Below are positions 1 to 5,491 of a stretch of DNA of 6,261 nucleotides, one piece after another (the stretch's first letter is position 1; each line of letters starts with the position of its first letter). The notes beneath the pieces were generated by a model that was not told the origin of the DNA, searched no databases, and saw only the letters and a list, made by a program, of their open reading frames with translations. Location of the stretch: the NCBI GenBank assembly GCA_003517285.1, contig DPAW01000243.1, positions 1-6,261 on the forward strand, written 5' to 3'. Source of the DNA: Verrucomicrobiales bacterium. GTDB taxonomy: Bacteria > Verrucomicrobiota > Verrucomicrobiia > Limisphaerales > UBA1100. Made by a program: the position numbers and the translations under genes.

Positions 1-197
1 AGCTCCAATGCACGGCGGCGAATGGAGTCATCAATGAGATTACCGAAGCCGGTATCCATATTCACCGCCGGCGCCAAACCGGCCGCCACGGTGCGCTGCA
101 CATGCGCGGAGAATCCGGTCCAATCAGGATCTCCGTTTTCCTGAAACGGGAGTAAAATGGCGGAGATGCCGCGAATCTTCCGTCGCGGCCGAATCAT
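1..197 (-). CDS. DapA/NAL-superfamily aldolase-like protein, N-terminal part (runs off the window)
   Basis: An open frame after secA encodes about 65 residues before the window ends. It starts MIRPRRKIRGISAILLPF, continues with GDPDWTGFSAHV, and then AGLAPAVNMDTGFGNLIDD. The pattern of a beta strand ending in LLPF, then xxGxxDWxxFxxHV, is how the TIM barrel of the dihydrodipicolinate synthase / N-acetylneuraminate lyase superfamily begins. The segment that aligns with the canonical GTTGE motif of DapA reads MDTGFGN here, so this is probably not a true lysine-pathway DapA but a divergent family member of unknown substrate. The start is uncertain: the ATG at 197 lies 14 nt after the secA stop, and in-frame GTG codons at 203 and 215 (the latter overlapping the secA stop as GTGA) are alternatives; none has a clear ribosome binding site. 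The short gap suggests co-transcription or translational coupling with secA. Superfamily fairly sure, function unknown. Confidence 0.72.
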   Translation of the reverse strand, partial: MIRPRRKIRGISAILLPFQENGDPDWTGFSAHVQRTVAAGLAPAVNMDTGFGNLIDDSIRRRALE

Positions 198-211
198 TGA
201 CACTGGATTGA

Positions 212-3200
212 TCACGGGCAATTAGGCCAGCATTTCTTATATTTCTTACCGTTACCACAAGGGCATGGATCGTTACGCCCCACCTTGGGACCTGATCGAA
301 CAGGACGTGGAGCCGCTGAACCTTGTTCCCCGCTCACCTCGGCATTGACTTCGCTGACAATGTTGCCAGCCTGGGCAATGGAGGGATCAAGACCGAACGC
401 GTTGGCCATCTGCGTACTAGCTTTGCCGGAGAGACTGCGCATAAGATTCATAGCAGCTTCAAGGCTGGTGGCGGTTCGAAAAATGTTGTGGCAAACCTCC
501 TCGCGGATGTTCTCCATCAAGTCCATGAACATATCGCGCGCTTCGGTTTTATATTCCACTAACGGATCTTTCTGGCCGTAAGACCGCAAGTGAACCGATT
601 GGCGCAGGCCATCCATTGCATACAAATGTTCGCGCCAGAGGCGGTCGATGGAAACAAGAATCGCACGCCGCTCCACATGTACGAGCGCTTCCGGATCTTC
701 GGTTTTGATTTTTACATGGTACACTTCCTGCACAGCATCAAAGATGAAGTGGCAAAGGGCGTATTGCTCGCGTGTAAGACCATCATACATACTGCCTTCA
801 GGCGGCGTTTCTGAAGCCTGCTCAGCAGTCTCCTTCAATTCTTCTTCACCCAAGCCCACTGGGAAGGTTTGGTTCACCCAAACAGCCAGCCCGGTGTAAT
901 CATACCCAATCTCTTCCTCCTCAAAGCCTTGTGGCATGTAGGATTCGACGCGTTTAAAGATCACATCTTCCACCACGTCAAACATCACATCACGGACATC
1001 GTCTCCCTTGATGATGTTGTTGCGAAAACCATAAAGCTGTTCACGCTGCTTATTCATCACGTCGTCATATTCCAAAGTGCGACGACGAATTTGGTAATGG
1101 TGTTGCTCCACGCGTTTTTGGGCACTCTCGATGGAGCGGTTGAGAAACGGATGGGAAATTTCCTCGTCCTCTTCCATGCCCACTTTTTGCAACATGCCAG
1201 TCATCTTCTCACTATTACCATAACGCCGCATCAGGTCGTCCTCAAGGCTGAGGAAGAAGTGCGAGCTTCCGGGATCGCCCTGACGCGCACAACGACCGCG
1301 TAACTGGCGATCAATCCGACGTGATTCATGGCGCTCGGTACCGAGTACGTGTAGGCCACCGAGATCTGGCACGCCTTTGGCCAGCTTGATATCCGTGCCG
1401 CGCCCGGCCATGTTAGTGGCAATAGTTACCGTGCCGCGTTGTCCTGCCCTGGCGACAATTTCCGCTTCTTGTTCGTGAAACTTCGCGTTTAACACGCTGT
1501 GCGGAATGCGGGATTTCTCCAACAATCGCGAAATGTGCTCACTGGTTTCTACCGCCACGGTACCCACCAGCACGGGGCGTCCTTCGGTGTTTAAGCGGCG
1601 CACCTCTTCGACAACGGCCTTGAACTTCACCTTTTCGGTGAGATAAATGGAATCGTCATTATCCTGGCGTAAACACGGGCGGTTTGAGGGAATGACGAGT
1701 ACACCGAGTTTGTATATATCAAAAAATTCCGCCTGCTCGGTTTCTGCAGTGCCGGTCATACCGGCAAGCTTGGTGTAAAGACGAAAGTAATTCTGGATGG
1801 TGATGGTGGCGTAGGTCTGCGTTTCCTCTTCAATCTTGACGCTCTCCTTGGATTCCACCGCTTGATGCAGACCATCGCTCCAGCGGCGGCCTTCCATTGG
1901 GCGACCGGTGTTTTCATCCACGATCACCACCTTGTTACTTTGCACAATGTACTGCACATCCTTTTCGTAGAGGCAGTAGGCCTTGAGCAATTGTGAGGTC
2001 ACATGGATACGCTCTCCACGCTCCTGAGCCGCGGCTTGCACACGCTGTTTCTCGGTCAGTTTTTCCTGTGGCGAGAGGGATTCATTGGAATCGATCTCGT
2101 GATGCGCGATCACGGTGTCCGGCATCATAAAGGCTTCTGAATCGTTGGGGCTGAGGAAGCTACGCCCTTTCTCCGTGAGATCCGCATCATGGCTTTTCTC
2201 GTCGATGGCAAAAAACAGCTCCTCCTTTTGAGCATACAAGAGCTTCTTGGTTTGATCCTTGTGCAGCTCCATTTCCGCCAATTCCGAACGACGGCGATTG
2301 GCGGGGTCCACCTTGGCTTCGAGCAATCCGGAATGCTTGGGCTGGCCTTGCTGCACTCGATAAAGCAGCAAACCGATCTCGTGCTCGATCTCTGCGTTTT
2401 CAGATTCACCCAGATTTTTGATGAGCTCGTTGGCTTCGCGAATGTACTTGTCGCACAGCCTCTTTTGTTGCCGCACCAAGTCTTGGATGCGCGGCTTGAG
2501 CTCGGAGTACAGACGCTGATCTTGCTTCACTTGCGCCGGACCACTGATGATCAACGGCGTGCGGGCTTCATCAATAAGGATCGAGTCCACCTCATCCACA
2601 ATGGCAAAGTAATGGCCGCGTTGCACCTGTTCCTCAGCGCTTTGAGCCATGCCGTTGTCGCGCAGATAATCGAAGCCCATTTCCGAGTTGGTGCCGTAGG
2701 TGATGTCGCGGTTGTACATGTCCCGCCGGGCACTGGGTGGTTGGTCATGCTGGATGCAACCCACGGTCAATCCCAAGAAAGTATAAAGCGCGCCCATCCA
2801 TTCGGAGTCACGAGCGGCCAGGTAATCGTTCACCGTCACCACATGCACGCCTCGGCCGGCCAAGGCATTTAGGTAAACAGGCAAAGTGGCGACGAGGGTT
2901 TTACCTTCACCAGTCGCCATCTCGGCTATGTTTCGTTTATGCAGGGCGTAACCGCCGATGAGCTGTACATCGAAGTGAACCATTTCCCAGAGCACTTCAT
3001 GGCCGCGCACATCAATATTTTTGCCGCACAACCGCCGAGCACCTTCCTTCACCACCGCAAAGGCCTGCGGCATAATTTCATCCAACCGCAACGCAAGCTG
3101 GTCATCATCCTCGATCGCACCCAACTCCTCCTGCCACGCGCGGGTTTGACCACGGAGTTCATCATCCGACATGGCCTCCAATTGATCCGCGTACGCATAA

Positions 3201-3283
3201 ACCTGCTGGATCAAGGATTTCTCGATACGCTTGATCTCGCGGTCGTTTTTCGTGCCAAAAATTTTCTTAATAAATCCGAGCAT
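212..3283 (-). CDS. secA: SecA, preprotein translocase ATPase
   Basis: SecA is the motor ATPase that drives unfolded preproteins through the SecYEG channel at the cytoplasmic membrane. All hallmarks are visible: Walker A GEGKT at residues 125-129, DEVD Walker B at 230-233, the RTPLIISG segment at 241-248, [13 protein letters not shown] at 459-471, TNMAGRGTD at 623-631, the motif VI region [16 protein letters not shown] at 659-674, the scaffold-helix segment [16 protein letters not shown] at 733-748, and a two-helix-finger region around 875-925. The C-terminus is a zinc-binding tail, [16 protein letters not shown], as used for SecB and ribosome contact. At 1023 residues it is longer than E. 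coli SecA (about 900), mainly because of a charged, helical insertion at roughly 251-357 before the [16 protein letters not shown] segment, plus a linker at about 935-1000. The last Zn ligand position is unusual (see findings). The start is supported by GAGG 9 nt before the ATG. It lies 65 nt after the aldolase gene and 14 nt before the DapA-like gene. Confidence 0.98.
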   Translation of the reverse strand: MLGFIKKIFGTKNDREIKRIEKSLIQQVYAYADQLEAMSDDELRGQTRAWQEELGAIEDDDQLALRLDEIMPQAFAVVKEGARRLCGKNIDVRGHEVLWEMVHFDVQLIGGYALHKRNIAEMATGEGKTLVATLPVYLNALAGRGVHVVTVNDYLAARDSEWMGALYTFLGLTVGCIQHDQPPSARRDMYNRDITYGTNSEMGFDYLRDNGMAQSAEEQVQRGHYFAIVDEVDSILIDEARTPLIISGPAQVKQDQRLYSELKPRIQDLVRQQKRLCDKYIREANELIKNLGESENAEIEHEIGLLLYRVQQGQPKHSGLLEAKVDPANRRRSELAEMELHKDQTKKLLYAQKEELFFAIDEKSHDADLTEKGRSFLSPNDSEAFMMPDTVIAHHEIDSNESLSPQEKLTEKQRVQAAAQERGERIHVTSQLLKAYCLYEKDVQYIVQSNKVVIVDENTGRPMEGRRWSDGLHQAVESKESVKIEEETQTYATITIQNYFRLYTKLAGMTGTAETEQAEFFDIYKLGVLVIPSNRPCLRQDNDDSIYLTEKVKFKAVVEEVRRLNTEGRPVLVGTVAVETSEHISRLLEKSRIPHSVLNAKFHEQEAEIVARAGQRGTVTIATNMAGRGTDIKLAKGVPDLGGLHVLGTERHESRRIDRQLRGRCARQGDPGSSHFFLSLEDDLMRRYGNSEKMTGMLQKVGMEEDEEISHPFLNRSIESAQKRVEQHHYQIRRRTLEYDDVMNKQREQLYGFRNNIIKGDDVRDVMFDVVEDVIFKRVESYMPQGFEEEEIGYDYTGLAVWVNQTFPVGLGEEELKETAEQASETPPEGSMYDGLTREQYALCHFIFDAVQEVYHVKIKTEDPEALVHVERRAILVSIDRLWREHLYAMDGLRQSVHLRSYGQKDPLVEYKTEARDMFMDLMENIREEVCHNIFRTATSLEAAMNLMRSLSGKASTQMANAFGLDPSIAQAGNIVSEVNAEVSGEQGSAAPRPVRSGPKVGRNDPCPCGNGKKYKKCWPNCP

Positions 3284-3292
3284 ATTGAATCG

Positions 3293-3296
3293 CCTC
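3293..3296 (-). promoter_or_regulatory. Shine-Dalgarno sequence of secA
   Basis: GAGG on the minus strand lies 9 nt before the secA ATG at 3283. It is the only clear ribosome binding site among the four minus-strand genes and fixes the secA start. Confidence 0.6.
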
Positions 3297-3307
3297 AGGA
3301 ACGGCGG

Positions 3308-3336
3308 AACCTAGGGGTTTTGCGAAAAAAGGTCAA
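3308..3336 (-). promoter_or_regulatory. possible sigma-70 promoter of secA
   Basis: In the 65-nt gap between the aldolase stop and secA the minus strand reads TTGACC, a 17-nt spacer, then TAGGTT. The -35 box matches TTGACA at five of six bases and the spacing is ideal, but the -10 box matches TATAAT at only three of six. It would start secA transcription about 20 nt before its ATG, giving secA some independence from the upstream lysR-aldolase genes. This is a weak prediction from motif shape only. Confidence 0.25.
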
Positions 3337-3348
3337 AGAAATCCGCCT

Positions 3349-4179
3349 TTAAGACAGGTGCTTAGCCGCTTCTTCCGGTGTAGCGGCATCGTGGACCAAA
3401 GCCATTAGAGCGCGGGTCATGCCGCCGGGGTTGGCGTGCTGGATGATATTGCGGCCATACACGATACCGCGTGCACCCTGTGCCAAAATGGCGTGGGTGC
3501 GCCGGAGAATCTCTTCATCGCTCACTCGACCGCCGCCGCGGACAAGCACAGGGATATCGCCGGCAATCTGAATGACTTTGTGGTAGTCCTCAGGATTATC
3601 GGTGGGATCGGCCTTTATCACGTCCGCACCAAGCTCGCAGGCCTGCCGGACGAGCGGCATAATTTTATCCAAACCCCCATCCACCTGATAACCACCGGCC
3701 TCGGAGTTGGGCTTGAATACAAGCGGTTCGATCATCAACGGTATCGCCAGTGCGTCGCACTGCGGCTTGAGGTCGAGGATGTTTTGAATGCAATCATCGG
3801 TCACTTCCGGCGCGCCCGGGATGCGGAAGAGATTCACCACCACACACGCGGCATCCAGCCGCACGGCCTGTTCGGCGGCATCCTCGATCACGCGGCTGAA
3901 TAGGTGATCAGGCAAATCAGTGCCGTAGACATTGGCCACATCAGTGCGCAATACAAGCGCCGGCTTTTGTTTGCCGGGAATCTGCTGCAAAAGACGCGCC
4001 TGGCCGACGGTCAACTGGATCGCATCCGGATCCGCCTCCACCAAGGTCTGCACCGCAGCATCGAGATTCTCAATACCCTGCAGGAAGCTGCTCTCATTAA
4101 AAAACCCGTGATCTACAGCCACATCAAAGCAGCGGCCGGATTTCGCGTTGAACAAACGGTTCAGTCGATATGCCTTCAT
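3349..4179 (-). CDS. class I aldolase of the DhnA/FbaB/LsrF type
   Basis: This 276-residue protein (from the ATG at 4179) has the layout of the DeoC/FbaB/LacD-type Schiff-base aldolases, single-domain TIM barrels of central carbon or sugar metabolism in the cytoplasm. Numbered from this start, it has an N-terminal FDVAVDHGFF (DHG at 23-25), LRTDVANVYG near 77-86, the Schiff-base candidate Lys189 in GADVIKADPTD, and the phosphate-binding strand ends VRGGGRVSD (214-222) and ARGIVYGRNI. The substrate cannot be read from sequence: fructose-1,6-bisphosphate aldolase, a LsrF-like thiolase or a 2-amino-3,7-dideoxy-heptulosonate-type synthase are all possible; aldolase chemistry itself is well supported. 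A longer frame begins at an ATG at 4215 and would add 12 basic residues and overlap lysR by 23 nt. I prefer 4179 because family members normally start just before the YRLNRLF strand and it leaves a 13-nt gap after lysR. Neither start has a clear ribosome binding site, so coupling to lysR translation is plausible. Confidence 0.88.
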   Translation of the reverse strand: MKAYRLNRLFNAKSGRCFDVAVDHGFFNESSFLQGIENLDAAVQTLVEADPDAIQLTVGQARLLQQIPGKQKPALVLRTDVANVYGTDLPDHLFSRVIEDAAEQAVRLDAACVVVNLFRIPGAPEVTDDCIQNILDLKPQCDALAIPLMIEPLVFKPNSEAGGYQVDGGLDKIMPLVRQACELGADVIKADPTDNPEDYHKVIQIAGDIPVLVRGGGRVSDEEILRRTHAILAQGARGIVYGRNIIQHANPGGMTRALMALVHDAATPEEAAKHLS

Positions 4180-4192
4180 GGGAACGCGCCGT

Positions 4193-5146
4193 TTATACGT
4201 GCGCGCGAAGGCCATTGCTAGCGGCGAATTGTCGCGCGCCGGATTGGCAGAGCTTGATGAAGGTATCCTCCGCCCAGCCCATCGGCCTCTCTTTCCAATA
4301 CAGCACGCCCCATTGGCGCTTGAGTTTACGACGGCCGAGCGGCAACGCCACTAGGGATTTTTTGGTTAATTCATTTTGTGCCACCCACGGTGCCAGGATG
4401 GTCACGCCCAAACCAAGCTTCACCAGCTCCTTGATGGCGGACATACTGCCCATATCGATGACGGATTTGATGGCCATTTTTTCGGCTCGGAAATAGTTCT
4501 CAATCTGCTCAAAGGTGCGACTGTTGCGCAAATACAGGATGTACTGTTCACGCGGGATTTCCATCCGCACGGCCCTGCGAGCCTCAGCCCAGGGATGCTT
4601 GGGGTTTACAAGAAACATCAGTTCATCGGTGAACAATGGTGAGAAGCTAAAGTCTGATTCGCGTTCGGGCTCAAGAGTCACAGCCACATCGATCGTGTTG
4701 GCTCGTAACGATTCCACGATCTCTTTGGTGTCCCCTGGTTCAATGCTTAGTCGGCACTTGGGAAACTCCTTTTGAAATTCACGGAGAACCGGCGGCAGGA
4801 TGTACTGACAGGCGGCCGCACTGGCACCAACGCGCAAACGGCCTCGACCCCATTCGCCGAGTTGATCCAACTCCGCCCGCGCGAGAATCATTTCGCCAAA
4901 GATTTTATCGACACGCTGAAAAAATTGTTCGCCCGCCTGAGTCAGCAGAACCTTTTTCCCCACCCTGTCTAAAAGACGACAGCCCACATCCTCCTCCAGA
5001 GCCTTCATAGCATGACTCACAGCAGACTGCGTGAGATGCAACTCTTTTGCTGCTTTCGTAAAACTTCCCTTACGCGAAAGCATAAGAAAGGCCCTTAACT
5101 GACGACTGTCTAAGGGATTATTTGTGTATGAATCATATTCATTCAT
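4193..5146 (-). CDS. LysR-family transcriptional regulator
   Basis: A full-length (317 residues) LysR-type regulator, a cytoplasmic DNA-binding protein that typically acts as a tetramer and responds to a small-molecule ligand. The N-terminal winged helix-turn-helix covers about residues 12-75: LDSRQLRAFLMLSRKGSFTK, AAKELHLTQSAVSHAMKALE (recognition helix around 39-50) and the wing LLDRVGKKVLLTQAG. A linker helix follows (76-98). The effector-binding domain runs from about 101 (GRLRVGASAAACQYILPP) to 300, with the typical late motif VKLGLGVTILAPW at 242-254. An 11-residue tail rich in Asn, Asp and Tyr precedes the HTH. No Shine-Dalgarno sequence precedes the ATG; the upstream sequence is A/T-rich. 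It heads the minus-strand gene row and its stop lies just before or inside the aldolase start, so the aldolase is a likely co-transcribed target. It is also divergent from a small membrane-peptide ORF across a shared dyad, the usual arrangement for a LysR regulator and its target. Ligand unknown. Confidence 0.95.
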   Translation of the reverse strand: MNEYDSYTNNPLDSRQLRAFLMLSRKGSFTKAAKELHLTQSAVSHAMKALEEDVGCRLLDRVGKKVLLTQAGEQFFQRVDKIFGEMILARAELDQLGEWGRGRLRVGASAAACQYILPPVLREFQKEFPKCRLSIEPGDTKEIVESLRANTIDVAVTLEPERESDFSFSPLFTDELMFLVNPKHPWAEARRAVRMEIPREQYILYLRNSRTFEQIENYFRAEKMAIKSVIDMGSMSAIKELVKLGLGVTILAPWVAQNELTKKSLVALPLGRRKLKRQWGVLYWKERPMGWAEDTFIKLCQSGARQFAASNGLRAHV

Positions 5147-5163
5147 TATTAAAAAACAATGAA

Positions 5164-5180
5164 AGCTATTTTCGTGCCAA
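5164..5180 (-). promoter_or_regulatory. sigma-54-type (-24/-12) promoter reading toward lysR
   Basis: The minus strand reads TTGGCACGAAAATAGCT. Against the sigma-54 consensus YTGGCACGRNNNTTGCW only one defined base differs (TA for TT before the GC), and the GG to GC distance is exactly 12. The predicted start of transcription is near 5153, only about 7 nt before the lysR ATG, which fits the absence of a ribosome binding site there but would make the mRNA almost leaderless. Motif match only; the matching TTGGCAC is also one arm of a dyad, so a repressor or LysR operator is an alternative reading. Confidence 0.45.
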
Positions 5181-5197
5181 TCTTATGGAATTGGCAC
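5174..5197. repeat. perfect 8-bp inverted repeat, candidate operator between lysR and the small ORF
   Basis: GTGCCAAT (5174-5181), an 8-nt spacer, then ATTGGCAC (5190-5197). The dyad starts 28 nt upstream of the lysR ATG and ends 37 nt before the small ORF start. Its position in a divergent LysR intergenic region suggests an operator. Its even-length symmetry does not place a classical LysR T-N11-A box at the centre. Both arms double as the -24 element of outward-facing sigma-54-like promoters. Confidence 0.6.
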
Positions 5198-5207
5198 AAG
5201 AGACGCT
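5191..5207 (+). promoter_or_regulatory. sigma-54-like (-24/-12) promoter reading toward the small membrane ORF
   Basis: TTGGCACAAGAGACGCT has a perfect TTGGCAC at -24 and GC at -12, with the required 12-nt GG to GC distance; three other consensus bases differ (G after CAC, and TT before GC). The predicted start is near 5218, four bases before the GGAGG ribosome binding site of the small ORF at 5235, so promoter, leader and start codon are in sensible register. No good sigma-70 boxes are visible upstream of this ORF. The -12 element is weak, so confidence is moderate at best. Confidence 0.38.
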
Positions 5208-5234
5208 ACCGTTCAGAGCATGGAGGATAGTAAC

Positions 5235-5321
5235 ATGAAAGCTGGACCAATCGACTACATCTTCGCTGCTCTGACAGCACTGACTGTCACAATCTGCGTT
5301 GGATGCATTTTATTAATGTGA
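5235..5321 (+). CDS. small single-helix membrane protein (28 residues), unknown function
   Basis: The frame starts MKAGPIDYIF and ends VGCILLM before TGA. An excellent Shine-Dalgarno sequence (GGAGG, 5222-5226) sits 8 nt before the ATG; an in-frame ATG at 5220 would add five residues but overlaps that site and is less likely. The peptide has one charged residue pair near the N-terminus (Lys2, Asp7) and then an unbroken hydrophobic stretch from about residue 8 to the C-terminus, long enough for one membrane span. Thr14, Thr17, Cys21 and Cys24 are spaced 3-4-3 and would line one face of the helix; the cysteines form a CVGC pair. I recognise no family; it does not look like KdpF, CydX or MgtS. 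It is divergent from lysR with a shared dyad and a possible sigma-54 promoter, so it may be a LysR target. It could also be the first exonless leader of a regulatory RNA, but the ribosome binding site argues for translation. Confidence 0.55.
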   Translation: MKAGPIDYIFAALTALTVTICVGCILLM

Positions 5322-5332
5322 GAAGAACTCAC
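5318..5332 (+). repeat. small hairpin over the stop codon of the small ORF
   Basis: GTGAG, loop AAGAA, CTCAC: a perfect 5-bp stem beginning on the last base before the TGA. The sequence that follows (CTCTTGGGG) has no U-run, so it is not a convincing intrinsic terminator. It might protect a short transcript's 3' end or be chance. Confidence 0.3.
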
Positions 5333-5344
5333 CTCTTGGGGCAC

Positions 5345-5396
5345 CCTAATGGATTAATAACTCAAGGAATGCAAAATTCATTCATTCCGCATTAGG
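5345..5396. repeat. nested inverted repeats between the small ORF and asnS
   Basis: An outer pair CCTAATG (5345-5351) / CATTAGG (5390-5396) encloses an inner pair GGAATG (5366-5371) / CATTCC (5383-5388). The two stems are separated by 14 nt on one side and one base on the other, so they could stack into one bulged hairpin. No U-run follows on the plus strand. This A/T-rich stretch has no coding frame worth calling; it could end the small transcript, act as an operator, or structure an asnS leader. Confidence 0.4.
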
Positions 5397-5418
5397 ACCA
5401 ACAACATTTTGCACCTGA

Positions 5419-5432
5419 TATACGGAAGTATA
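5419..5432. repeat. short palindrome TATAC-GGAA-GTATA in the asnS leader region
   Basis: A perfect 5-bp inverted repeat around GGAA. The left arm is preceded by TG (TGATATAC), resembling an extended -10 element, but no matching -35 box lies upstream. The spacer and right arm start contain GGAAG, a possible ribosome binding site for the upstream ORF at 5435, so a hairpin here could mask it. Confidence 0.25.
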
Positions 5433-5434
5433 CC

Positions 5435-5491
5435 ATGCGCAAAACTTCCCTTGGACTCCCAGGCCATCCGCGCGGTATTCTCTGCCCATGA
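5435..5491 (+). CDS. possible 18-codon upstream ORF overlapping the asnS start
   Basis: The frame encodes [18 protein letters not shown] and stops at a TGA that overlaps the asnS ATG as ATGA. GGAAG lies 6 nt before its ATG, a fair ribosome binding site, while asnS itself has none. Termination-reinitiation at ATGA overlaps is a known coupling mode, so this may serve to deliver ribosomes to asnS. It has no asparagine codons, so it is not a classical Asn attenuation leader. With only 18 codons it may be chance; no protein function is proposed. Confidence 0.25.
   Translation: MRKTSLGLPGHPRGILCP

Noticed and set aside
2189..2872. 227-codon plus-strand open frame opposite secA
   Set aside because: It lies wholly inside secA on the other strand, shows no domain or convincing start, and the secA frame has clear motifs throughout. 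The same holds for the plus-strand frames at 285-581, 869-1303 and 2939-3352.
3302..3347. Terminator between the aldolase and secA
   Set aside because: GGCGGA and TCCGCC could pair, but the loop would be over 30 nt and the T-run lies inside it instead of after the stem. It does not fit an intrinsic terminator.
3436..3903. 155-codon plus-strand open frame opposite the aldolase
   Set aside because: Antisense shadow of a clearly coding aldolase frame; its His- and Ile-rich composition is typical of such shadows.
5137..5386. 11-bp direct repeat ATTCATTCATT at 5137-5147 and 5376-5386
   Set aside because: Low-complexity ATTC repeats; one copy is the lysR start codon region itself. Too short and simple to claim an attachment site or mobile-element footprint.
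5320..5487. T-box or Asn attenuator before asnS
   Set aside because: No T-box core sequence, no run of Asn codons in the upstream ORF, and no terminator with a U-run.
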